Positions 42,330 through 52,347 of a stretch of DNA of 64,000 nt are shown here, piece by piece. The notes under the pieces are model-generated. The model made no database searches. It saw nothing but the letters and a program-made list of their open reading frames with translations, and was not told the origin of the DNA. The position numbers and the translations under genes were made by a program. Every line of letters starts with the position of its first letter. The stretch's first letter is position 1. Source of the DNA: Armatimonadota bacterium (GTDB lineage Bacteria > Armatimonadota > Fimbriimonadia > Fimbriimonadales > Fimbriimonadaceae); the NCBI GenBank assembly GCA_020438215.1, contig JAGQUX010000002.1, positions 1-64,000 of the forward strand. The letters are read 5' to 3'.

Positions 42330-42407
42330 CCTGAGAGTCAATTCTCAACGGCTTTGACTTGCAATTCTGCGTGTGACTCGCGGAGAATAGGAGGCAGGAC
42401 AAGGAAT

Positions 42408-43670
42408 ATGAATAAGAATCTGTCCCGACGTGAATTTTTGGCGGCCTCTGGGGTCGCTGCCGCGAGTTTCGCTATGCCTAAAAATGTATTTGCTGCCCCC
42501 CAAACTTCGAAGCTAAGAATCGGTGTGATCGGTTGTGGTGGCCGTGGCACCGGTGCCGCTGTCAATGCTTGCAAAGCGGCGGAAGGCGTTGAAATCGTTG
42601 CCTTGGGCGATCTCTTTATGGATCGCGTGACGGGTTGCGCGAACTATATCCAGGAGCAAGCTAAGGACAGCTTCAATGTCAAGCAAGACCACATGTTCAG
42701 CGGGTTTGATGCCTACACCAAAGTGCTCCAAACCGACTGCGACATGGTGATCTTGGCGACTCCGCCTGCTTTCCGCCCGTTCCACCTTCAAGCGGCGATC
42801 AAGGCGGGCAAGAACGTTTTCATGGAGAAGCCGGTTGCCGTTGATGGTGCCGGAATCAAGATTGTTTACGAGGCTTCAGATCTTGCAAAAGAGAAGGGGC
42901 TTGCGATTGTTGCGGGGACGCAACGCCGCCACCAAAATTCTTATCGAGAAACTCTGGCTCGCATTCACGATGGTGCAATTGGCGATGTTGTTGCCATGAG
43001 CTGCTATTGGAATCAAGGTGGCCTTTGGATGCACCCGCGCCAAGATTCATGGAGCGATGCGGAATGGCAACTTCGTAACTGGCTTTACTTCACATGGCTT
43101 TCTGGTGATCATATTTGCGAGCAGCACATTCACAACATTGATGTTTGTCTTTGGGCAAAGCAAAAGATGCCGGTCAAAGCAATTGGCCATGGTGGACGAC
43201 AGGTGCGAACCGATCCAGCTTACGGGCATATCTTTGACCACTTTGCCATCGAATACACCTTTGATGACGGCACTATTCTGCACTCCTACTGCCGCCAGCA
43301 AGACGGTACGGTTGCCAATGTCAGCGAACGGATTGTTGGCACAAAGGGAACCTCAAATGGGGATGGTCGCATCGCTGGTGAGAATGCTTTCCGGTTTGAT
43401 GGTGACAACCCGAACCCGTATGTCAATGAACACACTGACTTGATCGCCAGCATCCGCTCGGGTAACCCGCTGAATGAGGGACGCCAGGTAGCGAACTCCA
43501 CTCTTGCGGCGATTATGGGGCGGCTTGCCGCTTACACTGGTGATGAAATCACGCCGGAAGAAGCACTATCCACTAAATCAACAATGCCTTCTGGTCTGAC
43601 GCTTGCTTCTTCTTTGGAAGTGGAAGCGGTTGCTGTTCCGGGCAAGACAAAGCTGGTTGATTTCAGCTAA
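42408..43670 (+). CDS. Tat-exported Gfo/Idh/MocA oxidoreductase
   Basis: 420 residues from the ATG at 42408 (AAGGAA 3 nt upstream). Tat signal LSRREFLAASGVAAASFAM. Rossmann start IGVIGCGGRGTGAAV, then MEKPVAVDGAGI (the EKP motif) and the GFO C-terminal domain with HNIDVCLWAKQKM. NAD(P)-dependent sugar oxidoreductase or hydrolase-like member; such Tat-secreted versions are frequent in Planctomycetes, Verrucomicrobia and Armatimonadota. Substrate unknown. Confidence 0.9.
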   Translation: MNKNLSRREFLAASGVAAASFAMPKNVFAAPQTSKLRIGVIGCGGRGTGAAVNACKAAEGVEIVALGDLFMDRVTGCANYIQEQAKDSFNVKQDHMFSGFDAYTKVLQTDCDMVILATPPAFRPFHLQAAIKAGKNVFMEKPVAVDGAGIKIVYEASDLAKEKGLAIVAGTQRRHQNSYRETLARIHDGAIGDVVAMSCYWNQGGLWMHPRQDSWSDAEWQLRNWLYFTWLSGDHICEQHIHNIDVCLWAKQKMPVKAIGHGGRQVRTDPAYGHIFDHFAIEYTFDDGTILHSYCRQQDGTVANVSERIVGTKGTSNGDGRIAGENAFRFDGDNPNPYVNEHTDLIASIRSGNPLNEGRQVANSTLAAIMGRLAAYTGDEITPEEALSTKSTMPSGLTLASSLEVEAVAVPGKTKLVDFS

Positions 43671-43689
43671 CCGTTTGGTGAGTTGAGTG

Positions 43690-43719
43690 AAGGCGCGGGT
43701 CTTATGATCCGCGCCTTTG
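43690..43719. terminator. Intrinsic terminator
   Basis: AAGGCGCGG pairs with CCGCGCCTT around a short loop, then TGCTTTTG, separating convergent genes. Confidence 0.75.
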
Positions 43720-43739
43720 CTTTTGCATGAGTATTCCCG

Positions 43740-44528
43740 CTAGCCGTATAGTAAGCCTGGTGGAATATGTTTGGTCAAGTAGTCTTGTAGCTCAGGGGAG
43801 AGGGCGAGGAACGCTTCCTGACGGCTCATTGCCTCAGTTCTCTCGCTTCGGCTCGAACTCGAAAAGATCAGCGGGAACATGAGAATCATGGGAGCAACAA
43901 ATGCAAACACGATTCCTATAGCGCCAAGTCTAATTTGATCTGGGTTTTGAAGATCTGTCAGTCCAAAGAGACCGATGAGAATCCCACCGACAATCGATAA
44001 CCCAATTGACCATTTGATGATCTTGTGTAATACGGGAAACCTGGGTTTGGGTGCTTCCCGTTTGAAGAGTGCATTCAAAGATTCGAGATTCTTGTCAATA
44101 TCAGTATCCTCAAACCCAGCGAGTTTGAGGGCAACTCGCATCCGCTGCGTGCCCTCAAGATTCTTGATCAAGAGAAGCTCTTGAAGTTTGTGAGAGTTTT
44201 TCTCTGAGTCTGGGAGTTGGGCGATGACCTCAAAACTATTTCCGTCAACATAGCTGAGTAGCTCCTTTCTTGCGCGTTGAAAGTAAATGATGTAGAGCGC
44301 GCAAGCTAGAAGAAGCAATCCCGAGATAACGCCAACATAGATCGCACCAATTGGGAGCGGTATCGCTTCTGAGCCTGGGATGCCAGCCTCTAACTTCTTC
44401 ATCCAAATCTCGCCCAGTATCATGAAGAAGAACATGCCTGGAAGCATGGTGAAAAGCATGATTGTTCGCGAAACTCGAAGGCTAGGAATTCGCTTGAGTT
44501 TTTCGCGTAGCACATCAGGGTTGGGCAT
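43740..44528 (-). CDS. Four-helix membrane protein of unknown function
   Basis: 262 residues. Two membrane helix pairs: FTMLPGMFFFMILGEIW and IGAIYVGVISGLLLLACALYII near the N-terminus, WSIGLSIVGGILIGLFGL and IGIVFAFVAPMILMFPLIF near residues 175-225. A ~90-residue cytoplasmic helical part lies between. The ends are polar. No family recognised. It is more AT-rich than the flanking genes and runs toward a terminator. Confidence 0.65.
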   Translation of the reverse strand: MPNPDVLREKLKRIPSLRVSRTIMLFTMLPGMFFFMILGEIWMKKLEAGIPGSEAIPLPIGAIYVGVISGLLLLACALYIIYFQRARKELLSYVDGNSFEVIAQLPDSEKNSHKLQELLLIKNLEGTQRMRVALKLAGFEDTDIDKNLESLNALFKREAPKPRFPVLHKIIKWSIGLSIVGGILIGLFGLTDLQNPDQIRLGAIGIVFAFVAPMILMFPLIFSSSSRSERTEAMSRQEAFLALSPELQDYLTKHIPPGLLYG

Positions 44529-44573
44529 TTCGCTCTCTTATCTGTAAATACGATCTGCCCAACCGTCTGGTTG

Positions 44574-44981
44574 CTATTCGCCTTTATCTTTGAACTGAAT
44601 CGAAGCCGAGTTGATGCAGTAGCGCATTCCTGTAGGTGTCTGGGGAGCATCATTGAAAACGTGTCCCAGGTGCCCGCCGCAAGCTTTACACATCACTTCG
44701 ATGCGATGCATCCCGTGAGTGTTGTCCTGGTCGTATTGGATGGTGTCCTTATGCGATTCAAAGAAGCTAGGCCAGCCGCATCCCGAGTCGAACTTTGCTG
44801 TGCTGTCAAAGAGCTTTGCCCCACACGCACGGCAGGAGTATTCTCCTTCGCCTTTGAAATCCCAATACTCGCCGGTGTACGGTCGCTCCGTCCCTTTTTG
44901 ACGGAGGACGTGGTATTCCTCTTCGGAGAGTTGCTCGCGCCACTCTTCTTCGGTCTTTTTGATTTTGGGATCGAACGTCAT
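44574..44981 (-). CDS. msrB: Peptide methionine sulfoxide reductase MsrB
   Basis: 135 residues from the ATG at 44981. Zinc site from two CxxC pairs (CRAC, CKAC), catalytic Cys in GMRYCINSASI, and SGCGWPSFF and HLGHVFNDAP conserved. It reduces the R-epimer of methionine sulfoxide. The next gene upstream on this strand ends 4 nt before this start, so both are cotranscribed; a longer start at 45020 would overlap it. Confidence 0.95.
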   Translation of the reverse strand: MTFDPKIKKTEEEWREQLSEEEYHVLRQKGTERPYTGEYWDFKGEGEYSCRACGAKLFDSTAKFDSGCGWPSFFESHKDTIQYDQDNTHGMHRIEVMCKACGGHLGHVFNDAPQTPTGMRYCINSASIQFKDKGE

Positions 44982-44985
44982 ACGG

Positions 44986-45741
44986 CTATCCGTGTCCTGC
45001 TTCCCAGCCATCCATTTCACCTTGATGCTGTTCGGCGGTCTGCTCTAAATCAATTCTCATTGAATCAAATTCAATCCCATCAATTGGAGTATTGATGTCG
45101 ATTGTGCACCAAAAGCTTGGGGCTTCTCCTGACTCGAGATCCGGTGACTCATATTCCCACTGATCATTGATAGTCCAGTTGATATCTTTTACCCTTAGTG
45201 ATTTAAGAAAAGTATCTCTATCTTCAGGACGCGGAAATAGGAATGCAAATGTGACATCTCTCGGTTTGAATAGGTCATCACCTTGCCTGCGGAATTCTTT
45301 TTTCAATTCCTCGTTTAGATCAATAGGGTTTATGTCATCCAATCGTTTAAACCAATCCAGATATGTTGTCCACTCTTTGTCAAGAACAGAGTTGATTTCA
45401 AAAGTTCGTTTTCCGAATAGCCCGGCTTTCACAGTAACTGAATGTGGGCAATTCTCATTGCCATAAAAGACCGCAATGATACGACCGTTCCCTGTTCTAT
45501 GCCCAACAAATAGCTGGCCATGCGCGGATAGAACGTCAATAATGCGGTCTTCGAATTTGAGTGCCTTGGTAAGTTCCGAGCTTGAGACAGGCAAGCCTGT
45601 TTCGTTTGAAATATATGGAATCTCAATAGTTGAACAATAGATATGTTCAGGAAAATCTGCGGGCTCAAGTAAGCAGAAATTTACCGTACCATTGTTGATC
45701 GGATCAGGCAGTGCCTTCCATCGAGATTCCCCAGTATACAT
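44986..45741 (-). CDS. DUF695 plus RraB-like domain protein
   Basis: 251 residues, no signal. The N-terminal half (WKALPDPINNGTVNFCLL ... GHRTGNGRIIAVFYG ... WTTYLDWFKRLDD) has the DUF695 arrangement, and the C-terminal half (FAFLFPRPEDRDTFLKSLRVKDINWTI) looks like an RraB/RNase E-inhibitor domain. Residues 60-110 are less clear. AT-rich compared with msrB and sod. Tight coupling to msrB suggests shared stress induction, which is inference. Confidence 0.65.
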   Translation of the reverse strand: MYTGESRWKALPDPINNGTVNFCLLEPADFPEHIYCSTIEIPYISNETGLPVSSSELTKALKFEDRIIDVLSAHGQLFVGHRTGNGRIIAVFYGNENCPHSVTVKAGLFGKRTFEINSVLDKEWTTYLDWFKRLDDINPIDLNEELKKEFRRQGDDLFKPRDVTFAFLFPRPEDRDTFLKSLRVKDINWTINDQWEYESPDLESGEAPSFWCTIDINTPIDGIEFDSMRIDLEQTAEQHQGEMDGWEAGHG

Positions 45742-45765
45742 ATTGATATTTTAGCTAACCAAATG

Positions 45766-46371
45766 TTATTTTGGCAACTTCGCATTGACGGCATCCCAAT
45801 CAATGCACTCAACATACGCTTCGATGTATTTCATCCGCGCAGTTTGGAAGTCGAGATAGTACGCGTGCTCATAGACATCCATCGCGAGGAGGAGCGTGTG
45901 GTTCCAGGTGGGGAAAGTGTCTTGCGAGTCACCGATATAGGTGTGAACGCGTTGTTCGTCGTGGTCGTAGCCCAGGAACACCCAGCCGCGACCAGCCATG
46001 CCGGTTGCTTTGAAATCAGCGAGCCAATGATCGAAATTGCCGTAGGCTTCGTTGATCAAATTGGCTACATCACCAGTTGCAGAGCCACCTTTCCCGCCGA
46101 TGGTTTCAAAATAAACCTTATGGTTAATATAGCCACCGTAGGCAAAGGCGTAGTTCACTTTTAGTGCGCGCATTTGGGAGTAGACTTGGTTGGCTTTGGA
46201 TGGATCGGTGTCCGCCTCGGAGAGCAGATTGCGGATCTCGTTGGTTTTGTTGGCGTAGCCTTTCCAAAGACCAAGGTGGGCGTCGTGGGTGGCTTTGCTG
46301 ATACCGACACGATCGGTGGTGTAAACCTTTTCTGGCAGCGCTTCTGGGACAGTGACTAATTTGATGCTCAT
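45766..46371 (-). CDS. Superoxide dismutase, Fe/Mn family
   Basis: 201 residues. Four metal-ligand positions are visible: His in the first helix (SKATHDAHLGLW), His in GGYINHKVYFE, and Asp and His in AMDVYEHAYYLDF. WVFLGYDHDEQRVHTY precedes the last pair. Metal choice (Fe or Mn) is not decided. GGAG lies 8 nt before the ATG and a TAGAAT box is about 35 nt upstream. It removes superoxide in the cytoplasm. Confidence 0.9.
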   Translation of the reverse strand: MSIKLVTVPEALPEKVYTTDRVGISKATHDAHLGLWKGYANKTNEIRNLLSEADTDPSKANQVYSQMRALKVNYAFAYGGYINHKVYFETIGGKGGSATGDVANLINEAYGNFDHWLADFKATGMAGRGWVFLGYDHDEQRVHTYIGDSQDTFPTWNHTLLLAMDVYEHAYYLDFQTARMKYIEAYVECIDWDAVNAKLPK

Positions 46372-46484
46372 TTGAAAAACTCCATGTGCGGGGCAACCCC
46401 GACGGAACCTAGTAGATTCTACGTGGTGAGGTGATCAGAATTTGCCAATCCCAGGAAAGGAACAGGAATTTTTCAAAAAAGCCC

Positions 46485-46513
46485 TTGTTCCCAGCAAAAA
46501 GCAGGTGTAACCT
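46485..46513 (+). promoter_or_regulatory. Promoter of leaderless dinB-like gene
   Basis: TTGTTC (46485-46490), 17-bp spacer, TAACCT (46508-46513), 6 nt before the ATG at 46520. Confidence 0.5.
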
Positions 46514-46519
46514 AGATTT

Positions 46520-46993
46520 ATGAGCGAAGCTCTCTTGAATGGCCTTTCTTATGCTCCCCATGTTGTGGAACGCATTCTTCGCGTTTTCCCGCATGAACGT
46601 CTTGATGAGCGCGTCGATCCTGATCGCTATACGGCTCGCGAAGTCGTCGCTCACCTTGCTCACTATGAGCAAGTGGTGTTGGATCGCATCCGCGCCGCCA
46701 ACCAGCAACCAGGGCGATCTGTGCCGGGTTACGATCCGGACGCAGAGTGCGCAGAGCACGGCTATGGTGATAAAGAAGTGTTCCACGAGGCTGAGGTGTT
46801 TGAATCTCGCCGGAACATGACGATTGAGTATTTGAAGGATCTCTCCGAATCGGATTGGGATAAGACTTTCACTATCGGTGAAAATCGTACAACCTCCATC
46901 CGCGATTACATGATTTTGATCTTGGCGCACGATATGTCGCACATTGATCAGATCAGCTATTTCTTGGCGACCGAAGTCGCTACTCTAAGCTGA
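46520..46993 (+). CDS. DinB-family protein
   Basis: 157 residues, four-helix bundle. The three His of a DinB metal site are in VAHLAHYEQV, and in AHDMSHIDQI near the end. RYTAREVVAHLAHYEQVVLDRI is the typical second helix. DinB-like proteins are thiol or metal-dependent enzymes of many kinds; the specific activity is unknown. A strong terminator follows. Confidence 0.85.
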   Translation: MSEALLNGLSYAPHVVERILRVFPHERLDERVDPDRYTAREVVAHLAHYEQVVLDRIRAANQQPGRSVPGYDPDAECAEHGYGDKEVFHEAEVFESRRNMTIEYLKDLSESDWDKTFTIGENRTTSIRDYMILILAHDMSHIDQISYFLATEVATLS

Positions 46994-47013
46994 GATCATT
47001 CAGTCTGTAAAGC

Positions 47014-47060
47014 GAAGAGCCGAACTCTGTGCAGGAGTTCGGCTCTTCATTTTTATTTTT
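47014..47060. terminator. Intrinsic terminator
   Basis: A 14-bp perfect inverted repeat (GAAGAGCCGAACTC with complement) then ATTTTTATTTTTTG; lies between convergent dinB-like and PEP-CTERM genes. Confidence 0.85.
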
Positions 47061-47077
47061 TGACTATTCAGTTTTGA

Positions 47078-47746
47078 TTAGTTTTTCTTGCGGCGTCGGA
47101 GCGCGGCAAGCCCACCCAGGGCCAGAATTGCCATTGTTGCCGGTTCCGGTACTGCCTCGAAGTTAGACATGGTGATGTCACCGCTTTCAACGGTATCCAA
47201 TCGCACTACGATTTGGTCAACATCAGAGAAGTCCACACCGGAGAAGTCAGCGAAGTCAACGGTGACCATGAACGGGTTGTTGATCATGTCGCCTGGGAGT
47301 GCGGTGGAGATGGTATTGACCGTTCCTGCACCCGAGCTAGATCGAACTCCCACGAACAGGGTTGCTGGCTTGTCGCTGGATTCAAAGTTGAACTTGAATT
47401 GGTTTTCGCCCGAAAGGTTCAAGTTCAGATCGTCGAATACAAGAGAGCCACCTGCTCCAGCGGTAAAGCCATAGCCCATTTCGCTGTATCCATCAACAAG
47501 CGGTTGGCTGGATGCGCTCCAGTAGCCGTTGAGGATGTCGGATTGGATTTCAAGGCCGATCGGGTTGGAATTGATCGAAGTAGTGACATAGCTGTCTCCA
47601 CCGATCATTGAACCCAGCCGGAATTCCGTGACGGTGCCTCCTGTAATTGTTTTGCTATAGGCGCCGGAGCTGAAATCGTCGAGTAACACAGTAGCTTGTG
47701 CACCCACCGAAGCAACCACGAGGCCAAGAATCATCAGTTTTTTCAT
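47078..47746 (-). CDS. PEP-CTERM secreted protein 1
   Basis: 222 residues. Signal peptide MKKLMILGLVVASVGAQA, beta-rich mature part (LLDDFSSGAYSKTI, QFKFNFESSDKPATLFVGV, VDQIVVRLDTVESGDITM) and PEP-CTERM tail from residue 199: VPEP, hydrophobic helix, RRRKKN. Exosortase substrates are cleaved at this tail. Paralogous to the next two genes. AAGGAGA lies about 10 nt before the ATG. Confidence 0.9.
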   Translation of the reverse strand: MKKLMILGLVVASVGAQATVLLDDFSSGAYSKTITGGTVTEFRLGSMIGGDSYVTTSINSNPIGLEIQSDILNGYWSASSQPLVDGYSEMGYGFTAGAGGSLVFDDLNLNLSGENQFKFNFESSDKPATLFVGVRSSSGAGTVNTISTALPGDMINNPFMVTVDFADFSGVDFSDVDQIVVRLDTVESGDITMSNFEAVPEPATMAILALGGLAALRRRKKN

Positions 47747-47890
47747 AACAACAGATGTCTCCTTGATTCGTTTGAATTTGAATATTGAGGAGTGCGGTTA
47801 GACCGCGTTTCTTGGTTCGCTCAAATACAGTGCCATGGAAGTAAGTCAGCAAAAAACAAGGTGAAATTGCGAGGGGCGAAGGGCGAAAAA

Positions 47891-47919
47891 GCCCAATCCT
47901 GATGGATTCAGGATTGGGC
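47891..47919 (-). terminator. Intrinsic terminator after PEP-CTERM protein 2
   Basis: A 12-bp perfect inverted repeat (GCCCAATCCTGA with complement, 5-nt loop); on the minus strand it is followed by TTTTTCGCCC. The 226-nt gap here between two PEP-CTERM genes holds this hairpin and nothing else recognisable. Confidence 0.75.
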
Positions 47920-47972
47920 AGATTGTTCAGCAGAGTTTGGAACTCTTGCGACTAATCGTATTTTTGCGCTGT

Positions 47973-48653
47973 TTAGTTTTTGCGTCGGCGTCGGGAAGCC
48001 AGAAGGGCTGCACCAGCACCAAGAGCAATCATGGTTCCTGGTTCGGGCACCGCTCGGATTTCGTCCAGAGTGATGTCGCCGGATTCAGCGGTTTCAATAT
48101 CCACCAGAATTTGATCCACATCATTGAATGGGAATCCGCCAAATTCGGTGAAGTCCCAAGTAATGGTTTGTGGGGTGTTGACCATGCCGCCAGCAACGTT
48201 CTTCGAAACCATGAGGATGGTTCCACCGTTGAATACGCTATTGCGAAGAGCAATAGTGATGGTAGCCGGAAGGTCGTTGCTGAAGACGTCGATTTCGAAG
48301 CGAGATTCGCCAGAGAAATCGAACGACATGTTGTCAAAACCTGCACCGGTGCCAGTATCGAGGTAGCCGTAGCCAAGCTTGGTGTTTCCATCAACGCCGG
48401 GTTGAGAGGAAACACTCAGGAGGCCAGTAGTTGTATCAACAGCATAGTTGAGGCCGAACTGGTTTCCGGAAACATTGAGTTCGGTATACCGGTCGCCACC
48501 AACCATGGATCCGTTTTGGAACGAATAGGTTGTTGCACCATTGGTTGTCATGTTGACTGCTCCAGTGGAGAAGTCATCAATTACGATGAGCGCTTGAGAA
48601 GCTGCAGCCGCGATGACTGCGCTGAGCACGAGTAGTCCTTTGTAAATTTTCAC
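47973..48653 (-). CDS. PEP-CTERM secreted protein 2
   Basis: 226 residues, GTG start with GGAGAG upstream. Signal peptide MKIYKGLLVLSAVIAAAASQA, body as in protein 1 (IDDFSTGAVNMTT, FEIDVFSNDLPATITIALR, VDQILVDIETAESGDITL) and a PEP-CTERM tail from residue 202: VPEPGTM, a Gly/Ala helix and SRRRRKN. Member of the tandem triplet. Confidence 0.9.
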   Translation of the reverse strand: MKIYKGLLVLSAVIAAAASQALIVIDDFSTGAVNMTTNGATTYSFQNGSMVGGDRYTELNVSGNQFGLNYAVDTTTGLLSVSSQPGVDGNTKLGYGYLDTGTGAGFDNMSFDFSGESRFEIDVFSNDLPATITIALRNSVFNGGTILMVSKNVAGGMVNTPQTITWDFTEFGGFPFNDVDQILVDIETAESGDITLDEIRAVPEPGTMIALGAGAALLASRRRRKN

Positions 48654-48693
48654 TTGAGTTCTCTCCGAAATAAATTCCTTGATCTACACCCGA

Positions 48694-49356
48694 TCAAGAG
48701 GTCTTGCGCTTGCGTCGAGCAGCGAGAGCTGCAAGGCCAGCACCGAGGGCAATCATGGTTCCTGGTTCCGGAACAGCTTCGAAGGTGTCGACAACTGTAT
48801 CGGCGTCAGAAGTTCCATCAATGACCATAGCGATTTGGTCGATGTCGCTGAAATCAACACCAATGAAGTCCGAGAAATCAAACGTAATTGTCTGAGATGT
48901 AGAGACCATGTTCGGTGCGATAACCTTGGTAACGTCATTGGAATCAACGCCGTTAGAGCGAAGGAACATTCGCATGTTCGCAGGGTTGTCGTTTGACAGA
49001 ACAGTCCAGGTGAACGCGTTGTAAGCGGAAAGATCAAGATTCAGATCAGTTCCTGGATCGCCTTGGTTGTCGTAACCGTAACCAACCGCGGCTTGTGCAG
49101 TCACGCCTGATTTAGACGCAGAAACAAACACGCCGTTTGTGACGACTGCCGCATGGGTCAGACCAAAGAGATTGACCGAAATTTCCTGTCCAACAACCCG
49201 ATTTCCACCCGGCACGGTTGCTGCGCTTTGAGTGTAAGTCGGTGTAAACACTGCCGATATGACGCTATTCATGTTGCCGTCATCAAAGGCATCCAACACA
49301 ATTGCCTGAGAAACCGCAGCGACAGCTAGCGCCGAGAGTATTGCAAAGATACGCAT
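48694..49356 (-). CDS. PEP-CTERM secreted protein 3
   Basis: 220 residues, GAGGA before the ATG. Signal MRIFAILSALAVAAVSQA, then LDAFDDGNMNSVI, FTWTVLSNDNPANMRMFLR and IDQIAMVIDGTSDADTVVDTFEA; PEP-CTERM tail from residue 195 with the RRKRKTS end. It diverges most from the other two and lies furthest upstream, likely heading the cluster's transcription. Confidence 0.9.
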   Translation of the reverse strand: MRIFAILSALAVAAVSQAIVLDAFDDGNMNSVISAVFTPTYTQSAATVPGGNRVVGQEISVNLFGLTHAAVVTNGVFVSASKSGVTAQAAVGYGYDNQGDPGTDLNLDLSAYNAFTWTVLSNDNPANMRMFLRSNGVDSNDVTKVIAPNMVSTSQTITFDFSDFIGVDFSDIDQIAMVIDGTSDADTVVDTFEAVPEPGTMIALGAGLAALAARRKRKTS

Positions 49357-49520
49357 ATTATTTTTTTCCTCTGCTGAAAAAGCTGCTCCGAGACAACTCC
49401 CGGAACATGACTAGTATAGACGGACCCTTCTGTGGGGTTGTTCGCAATTTGCGCCTAATAAGACAAAACCAGTAGAAATACTTGAGTGCAGGTTCAAACT
49501 CAACAGGTTCTTAACGAACA

Positions 49521-49553
49521 ATCGCCCGGAACGGTCCTAGTATTCCGGGCGAT
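49521..49553. terminator. Hairpin between eno and PEP-CTERM cluster
   Basis: An 11-bp perfect inverted repeat (ATCGCCCGGAA with complement). The downstream flank in either direction lacks a good T-run, so termination is uncertain. The rest of the 224-nt gap (49357-49580) probably holds the PEP-CTERM promoter (TATACT-like box near 49417). Confidence 0.5.
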
Positions 49554-49580
49554 TTAGGTTCAAACGAACCAGAAAAGTTG

Positions 49581-50891
<1,311 letters not shown>

Positions 50892-51032
50892 TTATCGGAA
50901 GTGGATTCAGCATAACGCATGGCACGAATTTTCGGGCCGGACTGATTGGGGAAATCGGCGGTGTTTCAGGAGTTTTTTCGCTGGTCACAAGGTTCGGGCT
51001 GGAGCGAGGCAGGTAGTATCGAAGAAGGCATC

Positions 51033-51752
51033 ATGCGTGAGAGCTATTTTTGGCATAAAGTTCACTCATTGACGGGCGTCATTCCAACCGGCTTTTATTT
51101 GGTTCAGCACCTGTCTTTGAACTCGTTTTCTTTGGCGGGGCCGGAGAAATTCAATAGCGTGCCGAATTTCTTTGAGTCGCTGCCGACGCACCTCTTGCTG
51201 TTTCTGAAGTTTGGTGTGGTTTGGCCCGCGCTCCTCTTCCATGCGATCTACGGATTCTTCATCATTGGTCGTGGGGAAGGCAATTACTCCGAGAAGGCGC
51301 TCAAGTATCGCGAGAATCGCTATTACACGCTCCAGCGCGCTTCGGGGATATTCGCATTCATCTTCTTGTGCTGGCATATGGCGACGACTTCGCTGAATGG
51401 GATGATCAATGGAATTGAGACCATTCATTACGAAACTTGGGCTGATCGCCTTGCGGCTCCTGGTGGTACCTACTTGATGTTGATTTTCTACATCCTGGGG
51501 ATCACTGCTTGTGCTTACCACTTCGCTTACGGTATTTGGAATTTCTGTATTCGCTGGGGCATCACGGTGAGCGAGCAAGCACAGGCTCGAGTAGGGAAAT
51601 TGAGCGCTGGGCTATTTGTTGCGGTTGCTGGAATCGGGATTCTTGCATTGGTTGGTTTCTTCAAACCGATCCTTCAGCGTGACGATCACAAGGTTTTGGA
51701 TACGAAGGCAATACCAGTAGAACGACCGATCAGTCATTCAAACGAGATCTGA
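51033..51752 (+). CDS. sdhC: Succinate dehydrogenase cytochrome b subunit (SdhC, B. subtilis type)
   Basis: 239 residues, five membrane helices as in the b558 family. Heme-ligand His candidates are in FWHKVHSLTGVIPTGFYLVQH, in LLFHAIYGFF, in LCWHMATTS and in AYHFAYGIWNF. It anchors the SdhA/SdhB dimer and passes electrons to quinone. AAGG precedes the ATG at 51033; upstream in-frame starts are less likely. sdhA and sdhB are not next to it, where the usual order would put them. Confidence 0.85.
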   Translation: MRESYFWHKVHSLTGVIPTGFYLVQHLSLNSFSLAGPEKFNSVPNFFESLPTHLLLFLKFGVVWPALLFHAIYGFFIIGRGEGNYSEKALKYRENRYYTLQRASGIFAFIFLCWHMATTSLNGMINGIETIHYETWADRLAAPGGTYLMLIFYILGITACAYHFAYGIWNFCIRWGITVSEQAQARVGKLSAGLFVAVAGIGILALVGFFKPILQRDDHKVLDTKAIPVERPISHSNEI

Positions 51753-51777
51753 ATTTGAACCTGGAAATGGGTTTGAG

Positions 51778-51808
51778 AACGGGCGGTCTTTAGAGATCGC
51801 CCGTTTTT
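51778..51808. terminator. Intrinsic terminator
   Basis: AACGGGCG/CGCCCGTT stem extended by a GTCT/AGAT pairing, followed by TTTGG. Separates convergent sdhC and rfbC. Confidence 0.75.
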
Positions 51809-52347
51809 GGTAGTGATGCTAGCGCATCTTGCAAAAAGGGGAGATTCTGGTCTTTCCCGGAAAGCGTTGGGTTTTGGATTGGCCAGTCAATATTGAGATC
51901 AGGGTCATCGAATTTGATGCCAGCGTCGAATTCCAGATGGAAGAATTCGGTGACTTTGTAGGTGACTAAAGCTGGCCCTTCGATCACGGCAAAACCGTGC
52001 CCGAATCCAGGTGGAATCCAGTACGAGCGATGATTCTCCGTGCTCAAGACTTCTGCGTGCCACTGTTTGAAAGTGGGTGAGTCGGGACGGAGATCAACCG
52101 CGACATCCCAGATTGAGCCTTGCAGAACATGAACGAGTTTGCCTTGTGGTTTTGGCCACTGGTAATGCACCCCCCGCAAAACTCCCTCCGCGGAAAGTGA
52201 AACGTTGTCTTGCACAAAACTCAGATCAAATCCGAGTTCTTTGTACTTGGCAACATTGTGAGCTTCGTAGAAGAATCCTCTGTTATCACCAAAAACGGTT
52301 GGCTCAATCAATTTGACTTCTGGGAGCGGGACATCAATCAGTTTCAT
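51790..52347 (-). CDS. rfbC: dTDP-4-dehydrorhamnose 3,5-epimerase
   Basis: 185 residues. RfbC marks: [36 protein letters not shown] with the catalytic His in [19 protein letters not shown] and [14 protein letters not shown]. Third step of dTDP-rhamnose synthesis. It overlaps rfbA by 4 nt. Confidence 0.93.
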   Translation of the reverse strand: MKLIDVPLPEVKLIEPTVFGDNRGFFYEAHNVAKYKELGFDLSFVQDNVSLSAEGVLRGVHYQWPKPQGKLVHVLQGSIWDVAVDLRPDSPTFKQWHAEVLSTENHRSYWIPPGFGHGFAVIEGPALVTYKVTEFFHLEFDAGIKFDDPDLNIDWPIQNPTLSGKDQNLPFLQDALASLPKTGDL

